Origin: Mycolicibacterium litorale
GTDB taxonomy: Bacteria; Actinomycetota; Actinomycetes; Mycobacteriales; Mycobacteriaceae
Assembly (NCBI GenBank): GCA_002007745.1
Contig: CP019882.1
Location: 2,170,001-2,234,000 of the forward strand
Reading direction: 5' to 3'
DNA length: 64,000 bases
Under the pieces are notes generated by a model that was given only the letters and a program-made list of their open reading frames with translations, searched no databases and was not told where the DNA came from. Numbering within the stretch: position 1 is the first letter of the stretch; each line of letters begins with the position of its first letter. This document shows, one piece after another, positions 24,329-35,189 of this stretch. Position numbers and translations under genes: made by a program.

Positions 24329-27300
24329 CTACACTCCCGCAGGCACCCGCTCCCGCGCCACCGACTGGCGCATCTGCTGACGCAACGTGGTGAAGTCAGA
24401 GATGGTCTTGGCCACCACCGTCGCGACCGGGCGGGCGTTGCGGCTGGTGGCCTCGGTCTTGGACACCATGATCACGCTGTCGATGTAGGGCTGGATGGTG
24501 GTGGCGTTCTGGACGGTCGCCACGATCACCAACTGGAAGCCGAACTTGCGGAAAGCCTGCAACGCCTGCTGGGCGAACTGCGGGTCGGATTTGGAGAACG
24601 CCTCGTCGAGCATCAACTGGGCGAAAACCGGCTTGTTGTCCGAACTCGCGGGGCTGGCCAGGTTGAAGCTCAACGCGCCGGCCAGACAGAACGCCATCAG
24701 TTTCTCTTGTTCGCCGCCGGAGTTGTCGCCGGCGTTGCTGTGCGTCCGGATCAGTTCTCCGGTGCTGATATCCCATTCGGCGCAGTCGAAGGTGAACCGG
24801 TTACGCACGTCGAGGGCGTCACGGGTCCAGGCCTTGTCCTCAGGTGCGGTGGAGGCCAACCGATTTCGCAGTCGAAGGATGTCGGCGTACTGATCCAGGA
24901 TCGCCTGCTTGTCACCCAGCCCGACCTCGGCGATCCGGCGCGAGATGGCCCGGACGATCTCGGTCAGCTCGGCGACGGCGGTCAGGCTGCGCGGGGTGGC
25001 CCGCAGCGTCAGCCGGGTGCCATTGTTGAACTCGACGGCGCCCAGTCCGGTGTTGACCCGGTCGATCTGCTCGCTGATCCGCCGGGCCTCCTGCTCAGCC
25101 ACCCGGTGCAGGGTGAGGATCGCATCCGGCGCCTGCTCGGTGACCAGGCGCATCATCCGGTCGTAGGCCTCCGGCAGCTCCCGTTCGTCGATGTGACGGC
25201 ACAGCGCCACGTAGTCGTGCACCCGCTCGTCGAACACGTCACTGTCGTTGGGAATCGCGTCGGGGAACGCGGTGTCGAACGTGTTGAGGATACGAGCCAA
25301 CTCGTCGTAGGAGCGGCGGCGGCTCTCGCGCAGTTGCTCCCGCTCACGCCGGATCGCGGTGAACACCGCCTCGCGGTGCGGTTCGGGGTTGAGCACCTCC
25401 AACGGCACCGGAACGTCGGCGGCGTAGCGGTTCAGCAGTTCGGTCAGCGGCTCGGACACGAACGCGGGGGAGAGCCGGTCCTGCAGCTCGAGTAGCTGGG
25501 TCCGCCGGCCGTCGAGGTCGTCGCGGCGGGTCTGGATCGCGCCGCGACGCGTCATCAGCGTCTGGATCTCTTCCCAGCATTCGTCGGCCCGCGCCGACAA
25601 CGCCTCGATGTCGGGATTGTCGGCCAGCAGCAGCTCGTACTGATCGCGCAACCGGTCGGCGTGCCCGTCGGCGGTCTCGATGTCGATTTGATTCCACTGC
25701 GGGAACTGCTCGCAGATCGCCTTGAACGCCGCGGCCCGATCCCGCCACTGCTGACGCTGCGCGGCGATCTCGTCGGCGGTGCGCCGGGCCTGCTGGTAGG
25801 CCTCTTCGGACTTGCCAAGATCAACGGTCAACGCGTCGAGCTTGGCGGCCACATCGCCCTGGTAGATGTAGTCGGTCTGCTTGAGTGGACGCCGGTCGTC
25901 CTTGACCGCCAGCCGCTCGGAGTCCTTGTACAGGCCGGTGTCGGTGACCGCCCGCCGGAAGCGGGAGAACACATCGGGGGTGTCGACGCAGACGTGATCG
26001 CCGGCCGCCGCGATGACGCTGGCTGCCTCGGCCGCACACGTGTGACTGGGATCGACGAGGAACAGCTTGCCGCCCAACGTATTCGGTTCGGCCTCAACCG
26101 GGACGGCGCCCACCGAGGCGGCCCGCACGTGGTGCAGTTGCAGCCGTCCGCCCATATTGGTCTCGTTGACAAAGCGCAGTACCGCGGCGTAGCGGTCGTC
26201 GGGCACCAGCAACCGCAGGCCGACACCGCGCAGCACCTTCTCCACCGCCACCCGCCAGCGGCTCTGATCAGCACGCAGATCCATCAGCTCGGCGACGTAG
26301 GGCAGCTCGGCGGCATCGACACCGACTGCGGCGCAGATGTGCTCACGCATGGTGATCGCGAACTCGGGCAGCGCGGAGCCGACGTGCTCGACACGCTTGA
26401 GTTCCTTGGCGGCCTCGTCGCGGGCGATGCGCGCCGCCTTCTGCGCGTACTCGGCGTCGGTGGACGCCTCGCGGCCGCGGTCCAACTTGGCCAGCAGTTC
26501 GGTGGCCTGCGTGATGAGTTCCTCGCGCAGGTTCCAGAAGTCGTCGGCGCTGTCGGGAACCTTGATGGCCTGCGCGTTCAGCAGCGCCTCGTAGGCGGCC
26601 CGGCGTCGCGACACCTGTTCGGCCTGCGCTTCGGCGTTGGCTACCTGGGACTGCAGCGGCCCCAGGTTCGCGCTGGATCCACTGATCTGTGCGTTGAGTG
26701 AATCACCCTCGGCCTTGGCGAGATTGAGCTGGCGGGTGACGTCCTCGTACTCGTTGCCCAGCTGGTCGATGGTGGCGTCCAGCGATTCGATCTGCGCCGG
26801 GCACTGCGCCAGCCGGACGTGGTCGGTGTAGGCGCGCACCATCGGCGCGTCCACCAGGTCGATGATGCCCAGATCGGAGGACTCCGAGGCGTAGCGCTGC
26901 TGGATCTTCTCGATATCGCCGAGGATCTTGCGTTTGCGCTGGGCGACCGCCAGCAGCTCGCGGGCCTCGACCAGAGGATCGATCTGTTTGAGCGCCTCCG
27001 GTAGCCGGGTCAGGCTGCCAGGCTCGTCGAGCATGAACTCACGGACGAACTGCTCCAGTCCACCAACGCTTTTCAGCGACTTGGCCTTGCCGAGCAGTTG
27101 CTGCGCGGCATCGGAGGCCCGAATGCCGATAGTGGCGTACAGCTGGGCCAGGTACTGGGATTCGACCTTGGTCGAGAAGCGCCACTCGTCGGCTTTGAAC
27201 ACCGCGGAGTCGAAGCGGCCCGCCGCCCAGCGATTGCAGACGTCCTCGATATCGCGGTCGCCGTCGGCCAGCACGAACCGGCTCGAGGAGTCCGACCGGG

Positions 27301-27703
27301 ACTCGCCGGTCAGCCATTTCAGCACCAGGCCGGTGATGGTGCGCCCGGTGTTGCTGGTGTAGGTCACCGCGACCGCCGACCAGGCGGTGCCCTCACCGCG
27401 CAGGTACATCACCTTGCTGGCGCCGGCGTCGCTGCGCTGTCCCCAGGCGCCGCGCACGTACTTGTCGACGGTGCGCCGGCCGGCGTTGGAGCCGGCCGCC
27501 GAGTTGTCCCCGGACGCGTTGAAGTTGCGCCGGTTGAACGGCAGGAAACCCAGCGAAATAGCGTCCAGCAGCGACGATTTCCCGCTACCGGAGGCCCCGG
27601 CGATCAGTGCGCCGCCCTCGCTGAACGGAATGTCGTGATAGCCGTCGAAGACACCCCAGTTGATGACCTGCAGGCGGGACAGATGGAACTGTTCAGGCGT
27701 CAA
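24329..27703 (-). CDS. jetC: JetC/MksB (EptC-like) SMC-type condensin ATPase
   Basis: Motor subunit of a Wadjet/MksBEF complex, a cytosolic DNA-loop extruder. The 1124-aa protein opens with the Walker A loop [12 protein letters not shown] at about residues 36-47 and closes with the ABC signature [17 protein letters not shown] and Walker [11 protein letters not shown]. Between them are two long coiled-coil arms (residues about 250-400 and 580-800) around a hinge-like region. I chose TTG 27703 because AGGAGG lies exactly 6 bases upstream; a GTG at 27742 has no such site. The gene overlaps jetB by 11 bp. M. smegmatis EptC, of the same family, restricts plasmid maintenance. No jetD follows. Confidence 0.9.
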   Translation of the reverse strand: MTPEQFHLSRLQVINWGVFDGYHDIPFSEGGALIAGASGSGKSSLLDAISLGFLPFNRRNFNASGDNSAAGSNAGRRTVDKYVRGAWGQRSDAGASKVMYLRGEGTAWSAVAVTYTSNTGRTITGLVLKWLTGESRSDSSSRFVLADGDRDIEDVCNRWAAGRFDSAVFKADEWRFSTKVESQYLAQLYATIGIRASDAAQQLLGKAKSLKSVGGLEQFVREFMLDEPGSLTRLPEALKQIDPLVEARELLAVAQRKRKILGDIEKIQQRYASESSDLGIIDLVDAPMVRAYTDHVRLAQCPAQIESLDATIDQLGNEYEDVTRQLNLAKAEGDSLNAQISGSSANLGPLQSQVANAEAQAEQVSRRRAAYEALLNAQAIKVPDSADDFWNLREELITQATELLAKLDRGREASTDAEYAQKAARIARDEAAKELKRVEHVGSALPEFAITMREHICAAVGVDAAELPYVAELMDLRADQSRWRVAVEKVLRGVGLRLLVPDDRYAAVLRFVNETNMGGRLQLHHVRAASVGAVPVEAEPNTLGGKLFLVDPSHTCAAEAASVIAAAGDHVCVDTPDVFSRFRRAVTDTGLYKDSERLAVKDDRRPLKQTDYIYQGDVAAKLDALTVDLGKSEEAYQQARRTADEIAAQRQQWRDRAAAFKAICEQFPQWNQIDIETADGHADRLRDQYELLLADNPDIEALSARADECWEEIQTLMTRRGAIQTRRDDLDGRRTQLLELQDRLSPAFVSEPLTELLNRYAADVPVPLEVLNPEPHREAVFTAIRREREQLRESRRRSYDELARILNTFDTAFPDAIPNDSDVFDERVHDYVALCRHIDERELPEAYDRMMRLVTEQAPDAILTLHRVAEQEARRISEQIDRVNTGLGAVEFNNGTRLTLRATPRSLTAVAELTEIVRAISRRIAEVGLGDKQAILDQYADILRLRNRLASTAPEDKAWTRDALDVRNRFTFDCAEWDISTGELIRTHSNAGDNSGGEQEKLMAFCLAGALSFNLASPASSDNKPVFAQLMLDEAFSKSDPQFAQQALQAFRKFGFQLVIVATVQNATTIQPYIDSVIMVSKTEATSRNARPVATVVAKTISDFTTLRQQMRQSVARERVPAGV

Positions 27704-28397
27704 GAGCAACCTCCTGGTCGTCGCGGTCGGCCCCGACCCCACCGGTCAGCAGAAGTTCGAACTGCTGTTGGAGTTCGCTGATCACCGACGCGGTCATCAC
27801 CGCATTGATCACCGGGCTGATGGTGTAACTGTCCTCGTCGTCGCGGGTCTTGCGCAGGATCTCCAGGGCGGTCAACCGGGCGATCGCACCGTCGATCCGG
27901 GCGGTGAAGGTCACGGTGTCGCGGTCGACGCCGCCCGGTACCCCGGAGAACAGTCCGTGCACTTCGTCGCGGCTGATCACGACGCTCTGACCACCGGAGG
28001 CGCGCATCATCTGGGCCAGGTGCAGCGCCAGAATCGAGTCATAGGTGCCCAGTGGCTCGCGACGCAAAAGCTTCGCGCCCCTAGCAGATTCATAACGAGC
28101 CTGCTCGACGAACGCGACGTCGGCACCGTCGACGACACGCAGCAGCAAGTCCAATTCGGACAGTCGCACCGACAGCTGGGCGCGGTACTCCAGCACCCAG
28201 CTGTAGAGATCGGAATCGGACTCGGCGCTGATGTAGCGGCGGGTCAGCAGCTGCTGCAGCGCCCAGCAGGCCCGGTCGGGCATTTCACTGACATCACCGT
28301 CGAAGCGGGGGCGACGCTGGTGCGGGGTACGGGCGGTCTGGTCGACCTGCGGCAGGGCCGACAGCGCCGTGATGTCGACCTCGGGATTGGCACTCAC
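27693..28397 (-). CDS. jetB: JetB/MksE (KITE-like) condensin subunit
   Basis: A 234-aa winged-helix (KITE) subunit of the JetABC complex, in the DUF4194 group. Typical sequence includes [16 protein letters not shown] near the N-terminus, [26 protein letters not shown] in the middle and [20 protein letters not shown] towards the end. The start overlaps the jetA stop by 4 bp (GTGA), and its end contains the jetC Shine-Dalgarno and start, so the three subunits are translated in series. Identification rests on gene order and length as much as on motifs. Confidence 0.85.
   Translation of the reverse strand: MSANPEVDITALSALPQVDQTARTPHQRRPRFDGDVSEMPDRACWALQQLLTRRYISAESDSDLYSWVLEYRAQLSVRLSELDLLLRVVDGADVAFVEQARYESARGAKLLRREPLGTYDSILALHLAQMMRASGGQSVVISRDEVHGLFSGVPGGVDRDTVTFTARIDGAIARLTALEILRKTRDDEDSYTISPVINAVMTASVISELQQQFELLLTGGVGADRDDQEVALDA
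27710..27715 (-). promoter_or_regulatory. Shine-Dalgarno AGGAGG that sets the jetC TTG start
   Basis: AGGAGG (minus strand), located inside the end of jetB, 6 bases upstream of the TTG at 27703. It is the only strong ribosome site near the jetB/jetC junction and argues for coupled translation of the two subunits. Confidence 0.65.
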
Positions 28398-29893
28398 GCA
28401 CCGGCTCCCTGCAGGCTGGAGATCGGTTCGGTGAACATCAGGTGCGGAACCTCCATCTCGCGATCACGGCCGTCGAGCGACTGGAACCGGACGGTGACCG
28501 ATTCCGATGCCCGGCCGGCCGCAGGCTGTTTGAGCGCCCATGACCACAACACGATGACGTGGCCCAGGTACGCCGCGTCGAGCAGTTGCACGGCTTCCGG
28601 CAGCGACAACGGCCCGCCGGCGTCGAGTGCGGTGTTGATCATCTCCGACATGGCCGGCGCATCGACCTGGGTGGTCAACGCCGCGAAGCTGGACAGGTCC
28701 AGCTCACCGTCAGCAGCCTGGGCGGGTTTCGGATTGGACAGGTCACCGATCCGGAAGCTCAGCGCCCCAACCGAAGTGATGGCGTGGCGGGCCAGCGGAA
28801 GTTCGATGTCCAGCCGCGAGTCGGTCAGCGAGGTCTTCAGCAGGGCGCGCGCCGCGCCGATGGCGTCGCTGAGCTGGCGGGCCACGCCACGACTCTGCTC
28901 CAGGGTGCCGAACGCGGTGAACCGCTTGACCCGCTGTGCGCAGCGCTGCTGGATACGTTCGACCTCGTCGATCTGGTGGCCGACCAGCTCGAAGAAACCG
29001 GCCATCACCTTGCGCAGCGCCGGGTCGAGCGCGGGCAGCGCCTCGGCGACGGCGGCGACGTCGGCCTCGAATTCGGCTCGCTGGTCGGGGTCGTTGATCA
29101 TCCGCAGGAAGGCGCGGTGCGAGTCACGGCCCTGCGAATCCCAGGCGGCCTGGTAGTCGGCGTACATCTGCCGCTGCCGGTCGCGGTAGGCCAGGTTGCT
29201 GTCGATGGGCTCGTCGAGGGCGGCGGTGGCTCGTTCGATCATCGTGCCGTACTGGCCGATGTCGGTGATCAGCCGTTCCATCTGCAGGGCGATGGCGTGG
29301 GCCTCGTCGTACATGTCGGTCATGTCGACATCGGTGCAGCGGTCGGCGAAGTCGCCGAGATCGCCGAGATCACCGTCGCCGCGCTCCAGCGCGTCGAGTT
29401 CGGCCTGCAGGGCGGCGATCTCGCCCTGGATGCCGACGCGGATCCGGTCCGAGTCGTTGCCGACGCGCAGGGCGATCTGTTTGAGGCGCGCGGCGATGCC
29501 GTTGATCGAGCCGCCGGTGGCGATGGTGTCCTGCCGGCGCAGACCGCGCAGAAAATCCAGTGCCCGGCGCGCGTCCTGGGTCAGGTAGCACAGGTTGCGC
29601 TCCACCCCGCTGCGCTGATCGGCGACTCGGTGCAGCCAGCCCTGACTGGCCCAGGTCTTGATCAGGCCCAGCCCGGACTGCTCACCACCGGGACGTCCGA
29701 GTTCGTCGAGATCGCGCTCCAGGCGCACCACCAGCTCGGTCTCGGGGACCACGCCGGCGCTGACGTGCCGTTCCATCAAGGTGGCGTAGACGCCGAGGTT
29801 GAGCGTGGCCAGCAGCCGGATGGTGGGGGAGCCCTGGATGTCGCGGTTGACTTCGAGGAGGTCGACGGCCGACAAGCTGGTGTCGTCGTCCAC
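28394..29893 (-). CDS. jetA: JetA/MksF (kleisin-like) condensin subunit
   Basis: A 499-aa subunit of the DUF3375 group that bridges JetB and JetC. N-terminal winged-helix sequence (TIRLLATLNLGVYATLMERHV) is followed by a long helical middle (ATLDEPIDSNLAYRDRQRQMY, VAAVAEALPALDPALRKVMAGFF) and a C-terminal domain. The GTG start at 29893 has GGAGGAG about 7 bases upstream; the frame extends to 29962 without a better site. First gene of the jetA-jetB-jetC operon, it lies downstream of a strong hairpin that separates it from the mmpL gene. Confidence 0.85.
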   Translation of the reverse strand: MDDDTSLSAVDLLEVNRDIQGSPTIRLLATLNLGVYATLMERHVSAGVVPETELVVRLERDLDELGRPGGEQSGLGLIKTWASQGWLHRVADQRSGVERNLCYLTQDARRALDFLRGLRRQDTIATGGSINGIAARLKQIALRVGNDSDRIRVGIQGEIAALQAELDALERGDGDLGDLGDFADRCTDVDMTDMYDEAHAIALQMERLITDIGQYGTMIERATAALDEPIDSNLAYRDRQRQMYADYQAAWDSQGRDSHRAFLRMINDPDQRAEFEADVAAVAEALPALDPALRKVMAGFFELVGHQIDEVERIQQRCAQRVKRFTAFGTLEQSRGVARQLSDAIGAARALLKTSLTDSRLDIELPLARHAITSVGALSFRIGDLSNPKPAQAADGELDLSSFAALTTQVDAPAMSEMINTALDAGGPLSLPEAVQLLDAAYLGHVIVLWSWALKQPAAGRASESVTVRFQSLDGRDREMEVPHLMFTEPISSLQGAGA

Positions 29894-30066
29894 GGCGGTC
29901 TCCTCCTCGATGCAGTTGGTCGGACGCTCCAACATAGGCCACGGTGGGGACATCGCTGCCACCCGCGCGGGGGTGTCGGAGGCCTTTCGGAAAAGGTCGT
30001 CACAGGCGTATCAGAGGCCTCGTCGGCCACACAAATTGGCCGGTGAGGCGGGCCCCGTCGGGTCGC

Positions 30067-30122
30067 GAGCGTGCGCGTACGTACGCCCGCGACGGCGTGT
30101 CGCGGGCCCGACACGCACGCTC
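30067..30122. terminator. Nested inverted repeats, likely terminator of the upstream mmpL
   Basis: Outer arms GAGCGTGCG (30067-30075) and CGCACGCTC (30114-30122) enclose a perfect palindrome GCGTACGTACGC (30075-30086) and an inner hairpin CCCGCGAC-ggcgt-GTCGCGGG (30086-30106). It lies just beyond the mmpL stop on the minus strand, before jetA. No U-run follows, as is usual for mycobacterial hairpin terminators. The rest of 29894-30137 shows no gene. Confidence 0.5.
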
Positions 30123-30137
30123 ACACGAGAGCGCCGC

Positions 30138-32999
30138 CTACCGCAGCAACTGGCCCTGCGGCCGGGTGGCCAGCGGCTTGGGCCGCACGAGCTGCGGCCA
30201 CCAGAACCACCGCCCCATCAGCGCGGCGATCGCCGGCGTCATGAACGCCCGCACCACCAGCGTGTCGAACAGCAGGCCGAGTCCGATCGTCGTGCCGATC
30301 TGGGCGACCACCACCATGGCGCTGACCGACATCGAGATCATGGTGAACGCGAACACCAGGCCGGCCGCGGTCACCACCGACCCGCTGCCGCCCATGGCGC
30401 GGATGATGCCGGTGTTGATCCCGGCCGGTATCTCCTCCTTCATCCGCGACACCAGCAGCAGGTTGTAGTCGGCGCCGACGGCCAGCAGGATGATGACCGC
30501 CATCGCCATCACCATGAACTGCAACTCCATGCCGAGGATGTGTTGCCACAGCAGCACCGACAGCCCGAAGGACGCACCCAACGACAGCACGACGGTGCCG
30601 ACGATCACCGCGGCCGCCACGATGGCGCGGGTGATGAGCAGCATGATGATGAAGATCAGCGACAGGGCCGCCACTCCGGCGATCAGCAGGTCGTACTTGT
30701 TGCCTTCCTGCATGTCCTTGAATGCCGATGCGGTGCCACCCAGATACACCCGGGATCCTTCCAGCGGCGTGCCCTTGATGGCTTCGAAGACGGCGTTCTT
30801 GATCGCGTCGATGCGGTTGATGCCGTCAGCCGACAGCGGATCGTTCTCGTGGGAGATGATGAACCGCACGGCATGGCCGTTGGGGGAGATGAAGTTCTTG
30901 ATGCCCCGCTTGAATTCGTCGTTGTCGAAGATCTCCGGCGGCAGGTAGAAGGTGTCGTCGTTGAGCGAGTCGTTGAACGCCGCGCCCATCGCCGCCTGGT
31001 TCTCGCTCAGCGCCGCCTGCTGATCCTGCATGCCGGCCTGGGTAGCCTGCTGGGTCAGCATCATGATGCGCATCCGCTTCATCGACTCGATCGACGAACG
31101 CATCAGCGGAACCATCTGCGGGACAAGGGCATCGAGGGCATGCATGTCCGGGAGCAGTTGCTGGATGTCGTCGGTCATCTTGTCGACGCCGTCGAGGGTG
31201 TCGAACACCGACCGCGTGGACCAGCACAGCGGGATGTCGTAGCAGTGCGGCTCCCAATACAGGTAGCTGCGGATCGGGCGGAAGAAGTCGTCGAAGTCGG
31301 AGATGTGGTCACGCAGCTGGGCGATCTCGGCGGCCATCTCGTCGGTCTTGGTCACCATGGCGTGCATGGTGGTGCTCATCTGCTCCATCAAGTTGATCAT
31401 CTGGGTCATCGTGTTGATGGTGTCTTGCATCTGTTGACCCTGAACCAGCATGTCGGCCATCCGGTCCTGCAGATAGGACCGGTTCATCGTCTGGTTGGTG
31501 TTGCCCATGCTCATCTGGGCGGGAATCGTGCTGTACTTCAACGGCTTTCCGGCCGGGCGGGTGATCGACTGCACCCGGCCGATTCCCGGCACCTTGGCGA
31601 TCGCCTTGCTGATCTTCTCGATGACCAGGAAGTCGGCCGAGTTGCGCACGTCCTGATCGGTTTCCAGCAGCAGCATCTCGGGGTTCATCCGGGCGATCGG
31701 GAAGTGCCGCTCGGCGGCGGCGAAACCTTCGTTCGCCGGCAGATCGGCCGGCAGATACTTGCGGTCGTTGTAGTTCGGCTGGTAGCCGGGCAGGGTGATC
31801 AGGCCGATCAGGGCGATCAGGACCGTCACGAACAGGATGGCCGCCGGCCAGCGCACCACGGCCGCACCCAGGCGTCGCCAGAACCGGATCCGCATGGCGC
31901 GCTTGGGTTCGAGCAGGCCGAAGCGGCTGGCCACCGTGACGATCGCGGCGCCCAGCGTCAGCGCCGACACCACCGCGACCACCATGCCGACGGCCAGCGG
32001 CACACCGAGCGACTTGAAATACGGCAACCGGGTGAACGACAGGCAGAACGTCGCTCCCGCGATGGTCATTCCGGAGCCCAGCACCACGTGGGCGGTGCCG
32101 TGATACATCGTGTAGTAGGCGTCTTCGCGGCTCTCCCCGACGGATCGGGCCTCCTGATAGCGCCCGATCAGAAAGATCGCGTAATCGGTGGTCGCCGCGA
32201 TGGCCAAGGTCACCAGCAGCTGGGTGGCGAACGGCGACAAGCCGATCAGGTCGTGGTAGCCCAGGAATGCGACCGCCCCGCGGGTCACGGTCAGACCCAG
32301 CACCAGCATCACCAGCACCAGTCCGACCGTGACGATCGACCGGTAGAAGAACAGCAACATCACGATGATGACGGCGATGGTGGTGAACTCGATGATCCGG
32401 ATGCTCTTGTCGCCGGCGACCTGCTGGTCGGCCTGCAGCGCGGGACCACCGGTCACGAACACCTTCAGGCCCGGCGGCGGTGACAGGCCCTTGACGATCT
32501 TCTGGACGGCCTCGACGGATTCGTTGCCGAGCGTCTCGCCCATGTTGCCGGCCAGGGCCACCTGCACGTAGACGGCCTTGGAGTCGGCGCTGAGCGCACC
32601 GGCCTCAGTCAGCGGATCGCCCCAGAAATCCTGGATGTGCTGCACGTGCGTGGTGTCGGCCCGCAGCTTGGCGATCATCTCGTTGTAGAAGCGATGCGCG
32701 TCGTCGCCGAGGGGCTGGTCGCCCTCGAGCACGATCATCGCCGAGCTGTCGGAGTCGGACTCCTCGAAGACCTGACCCGAGCGCATCATCGCGATGACCG
32801 ACGGCGCCTCCTTCGGCGACATGGACACCGCCCGCAGCTTGCCCACTTCCTCCAGCTGCGGCACGGCCACGTTGAGGACGACGATCAGGCCGACCCAGCC
32901 CAGGATGATCGGCACCGCCAACCGGCGGATCCACTTGGCGACAACCGCTCGCTGCGGCGGCTCCGCGTGGACCACGCGTTCCTCGGTTGGGGTGCTCAC
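30138..32999 (-). CDS. mmpL: MmpL-family RND transporter (orphan, no MmpS partner)
   Basis: A 953-aa RND transporter with the two-halves MmpL layout. TM1 is near residue 32. A periplasmic domain follows, then TM2-6 with [22 protein letters not shown] and [20 protein letters not shown] second periplasmic domain contains a Met/Gln/Asp-rich helical hairpin (residues about 490-580, 640-690), as in MmpL4/5 proteins. The TM7-12 block includes [19 protein letters not shown]. The DY pairs in TM4 (TTDYAIF) and TM10 (GADYN) are the proton-relay residues of the family. No mmpS lies next to it. It is a close paralogue of the mmpL at 49507. Likely substrates are siderophores or lipids; nothing here decides. 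Confidence 0.9.
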   Translation of the reverse strand: MSTPTEERVVHAEPPQRAVVAKWIRRLAVPIILGWVGLIVVLNVAVPQLEEVGKLRAVSMSPKEAPSVIAMMRSGQVFEESDSDSSAMIVLEGDQPLGDDAHRFYNEMIAKLRADTTHVQHIQDFWGDPLTEAGALSADSKAVYVQVALAGNMGETLGNESVEAVQKIVKGLSPPPGLKVFVTGGPALQADQQVAGDKSIRIIEFTTIAVIIVMLLFFYRSIVTVGLVLVMLVLGLTVTRGAVAFLGYHDLIGLSPFATQLLVTLAIAATTDYAIFLIGRYQEARSVGESREDAYYTMYHGTAHVVLGSGMTIAGATFCLSFTRLPYFKSLGVPLAVGMVVAVVSALTLGAAIVTVASRFGLLEPKRAMRIRFWRRLGAAVVRWPAAILFVTVLIALIGLITLPGYQPNYNDRKYLPADLPANEGFAAAERHFPIARMNPEMLLLETDQDVRNSADFLVIEKISKAIAKVPGIGRVQSITRPAGKPLKYSTIPAQMSMGNTNQTMNRSYLQDRMADMLVQGQQMQDTINTMTQMINLMEQMSTTMHAMVTKTDEMAAEIAQLRDHISDFDDFFRPIRSYLYWEPHCYDIPLCWSTRSVFDTLDGVDKMTDDIQQLLPDMHALDALVPQMVPLMRSSIESMKRMRIMMLTQQATQAGMQDQQAALSENQAAMGAAFNDSLNDDTFYLPPEIFDNDEFKRGIKNFISPNGHAVRFIISHENDPLSADGINRIDAIKNAVFEAIKGTPLEGSRVYLGGTASAFKDMQEGNKYDLLIAGVAALSLIFIIMLLITRAIVAAAVIVGTVVLSLGASFGLSVLLWQHILGMELQFMVMAMAVIILLAVGADYNLLLVSRMKEEIPAGINTGIIRAMGGSGSVVTAAGLVFAFTMISMSVSAMVVVAQIGTTIGLGLLFDTLVVRAFMTPAIAALMGRWFWWPQLVRPKPLATRPQGQLLR

Positions 33000-33137
33000 C
33001 AGGCCCTCCTGCGCTCAACGCCCCGGCTGGGCACCTCGGTGCGAATCCTCCCGTGCGGCGAATATTTAGTCAGTCATACCAGATGCGCAGGGGTCGGTGT
33101 GAGGTTGGTTACGCCGGGGATCGGCCGTCTGGACTGG

Positions 33138-34367
33138 TCAAATCGCCGAATGCAGTGGCGGCGGGCTGTCGTGCAGCAGTGCCCGGCCGATGTGCTGATA
33201 TTTCCAGCGGATCGGGTCGTGCAGGGTATGGGTGCGGGCGTTGCGCCAGAAGTGGTCGAGATTCAACTCCGCCGCCACGCTGCGCGTCCCGCTGACCTCG
33301 AACAGGGCGCTGGATAGCTCGTTGGCGGCCTTGTCGGCCACGATTTTCGCACCTGCCACCGCCAGCGAGGCGTCCGCGGCCCGATCGGCGGCATCGGAGT
33401 CGGCACCGACCGTCGCGTCCACCTTGACCCCCGCCGAAGCGAGTACGGCCTCGGCGGCCTGCACCACGACAGCCAATTCCCCGAACCGCTGGATCAGCAG
33501 CGGGTCATCGATGGCGCGCGTGACGCCCGCTTCGAACCATGGCCGGCTCTTCTCCCGGACGAACGATACGGCCGCCACGAGCGCGCCCCTGGCGATGCCG
33601 ACATCGATCGCGGCGTGCAACAGCTGCGCGAACGCGCCGTACCCGGTCGGCGTGCTGACGGCCGGGGCGCGCGGGACCAGGGCGGACCGATCGACCAGGA
33701 CCTCGTCGAAGACGACGGTGCCGCTGCCGGTGGTTCGCTGCCCGACCGCCGCCCAGTCGTCGACGATCCGCACTCCCGGGGTGTCGGCGGGCAGGAAGAC
33801 GACGTATTGACCGTCGGCCAGGCCACTTTCGCGATCGGGATCGTCGAGCCGGGTGAGCACGGCCAGGGTATCGGCGAACAGTGAACCGGTGCAGTAGTAC
33901 TTGGCGCCGTCGATTCGAAACCGGTCGTCGGCCGGACGCACCGTGGTGGCGATGTCGGCAACCGTCGGACTGCTCCGCTCGGTTTGGGCGTTGGCGATCC
34001 GTGCGCCGCGCAGCAGTCGCTGGGAATAGTGCCGCAGTTGTTCGTCGGAGCCGGCCAGCCGCAACAGGTTGACGTTGACGAAGTGGCTGTGCGGGATCTG
34101 AGCGATGTTCGGATCCGCGGCGGCCAGGATTCGGATCAGGTCGGCCACCACACTGGGTGGCAGGTCGGCACCTCCATAGGCGTTGGGGACGGTGACGGCC
34201 AGCAACCCGCTGGCAGCCAGCCGGTCGATCTGGGCAAACGGCAACTCGCGCAACCGGTCGCGAGTTGCTGCCCCGAGCGCGAATTCGCCCGCCAGCTCAG
34301 TGGCCACGGCGACCGCTTCGCCGGCGGACAGAACCGGACAGGCGGATGTGGCAGATACGGTGGTCAT
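33138..34367 (-). CDS. SfnB/DszC-like flavin-dependent monooxygenase (acyl-CoA dehydrogenase fold)
   Basis: A 409-aa protein with the acyl-CoA dehydrogenase fold, in the SfnB/DszC-like sulfur-acquisition branch. Marks of this branch are AKYYCTGSLFADTLAV, DDWAAVGQRTTGSGTVVFDEV and, near the end, HFWRNARTHTLHDPIRWKYQHIG. Such proteins use FMNH2 and O2 to oxidise sulfones or other organosulfur compounds; they lack the acyl-CoA catalytic base. It follows a taurine/sulfonate-type ABC importer on the same strand with a 6-bp gap to the ATPase, which fits sulfur scavenging. A similar gene lies at 38575 in the divergent arm. Confidence 0.82.
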   Translation of the reverse strand: MTTVSATSACPVLSAGEAVAVATELAGEFALGAATRDRLRELPFAQIDRLAASGLLAVTVPNAYGGADLPPSVVADLIRILAAADPNIAQIPHSHFVNVNLLRLAGSDEQLRHYSQRLLRGARIANAQTERSSPTVADIATTVRPADDRFRIDGAKYYCTGSLFADTLAVLTRLDDPDRESGLADGQYVVFLPADTPGVRIVDDWAAVGQRTTGSGTVVFDEVLVDRSALVPRAPAVSTPTGYGAFAQLLHAAIDVGIARGALVAAVSFVREKSRPWFEAGVTRAIDDPLLIQRFGELAVVVQAAEAVLASAGVKVDATVGADSDAADRAADASLAVAGAKIVADKAANELSSALFEVSGTRSVAAELNLDHFWRNARTHTLHDPIRWKYQHIGRALLHDSPPPLHSAI

Positions 34368-34373
34368 GTTGGC

Positions 34374-35189
34374 TCAGACCGCCGCGGCTTTGACGGCCCG
34401 ACTGACTTCTTGGCGGAGCCGGACGTACTCGGCGCACTGGCGCAGTTCGTCGGCGTCGATGCCGGACCGCGGCAGGTCGACCGTCAGATCCAGGGCGACC
34501 TGGCCCGGGCGATGGGTGAGCACGACGATCCGCGATCCCAGGAACGCCGCCTCGTCGGCACTGTGGGTGACGAAAACCGTGGTGCGGCCTGCGTCGACGC
34601 TGACCCTGCGGATGTCCTCCTGCAGGCGTTCTCTGGTCAGCGCGTCCAACGCGGCGAAGGGCTCATCGAGCAGCAGCAGGGAGGTCTCCGGGCGCTCGGA
34701 GGCCAGCGCCCGTGCGATCGCCACCCGCTGCTGCTGCCCGCCGCTGATCTCCCAGATCTTGCGGCCGGCAATGTCTTCCAGGCCTACCCGCTGCAGTAGC
34801 TCGTCACGGCGCTGCGTTCGCCGATCCCGGGGAGTCCCCGCATACTTCAACGCCAGTTCCACATTGCCGCCGACCGTGCGCCAGGGGAACAACCGGGGCT
34901 GCTGGAACACCACGCCTGCGGTCTGTCCGGGGACCGGCCGGCGTCCGGATACCGTGACCTCACCGCCGGTCGGGGATTCGAATCCGGCGATCAACCGCAA
35001 CAGCGTGCTTTTGCCGCAACCCGACGCCCCGACCAGAACCAGGAACGAGCCGGGTTCGACGTCCAGATCGACCGGACCCAGCGCCGTGGTATCCCCGTAC
35101 CGGTGCTCGACGCCGCGGATCTGGATACCGCCGTCGGCGTGGGAGTCTGACAATTCAGCGGTCAGGCCGGTGTCACTGGGTGATGACAT
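34374..35189 (-). CDS. Sulfonate/taurine-type ABC importer ATPase (TauB/SsuB-like)
   Basis: A 271-aa ABC ATPase. Walker A is GASGCGKSTLLRLI, the Q-loop is VVFQQPRLFPWRTV, the signature is SGGQQQRVAIARAL, Walker B is LLLLDEPFAALD and the switch His is in VFVTHSADEAAFL. Q-loop FPW and DEPFAALD are typical of the nitrate/sulfonate/taurine group. It overlaps the binding-protein gene by 17 bp and is followed by the SfnB-like gene. It acts on the cytosolic face of the permease at 36204-37067. Confidence 0.9.
   Translation of the reverse strand: MSSPSDTGLTAELSDSHADGGIQIRGVEHRYGDTTALGPVDLDVEPGSFLVLVGASGCGKSTLLRLIAGFESPTGGEVTVSGRRPVPGQTAGVVFQQPRLFPWRTVGGNVELALKYAGTPRDRRTQRRDELLQRVGLEDIAGRKIWEISGGQQQRVAIARALASERPETSLLLLDEPFAALDALTRERLQEDIRRVSVDAGRTTVFVTHSADEAAFLGSRIVVLTHRPGQVALDLTVDLPRSGIDADELRQCAEYVRLRQEVSRAVKAAAV

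Noticed and set aside
29799..32483. Very long plus-strand open frame opposite mmpL
   Set aside because: His/Arg/Gln-rich shadow of the mmpL gene with no domain; same for the plus-strand frames opposite the second mmpL (50662-52083) and opposite the MHS transporter (13930-15195).
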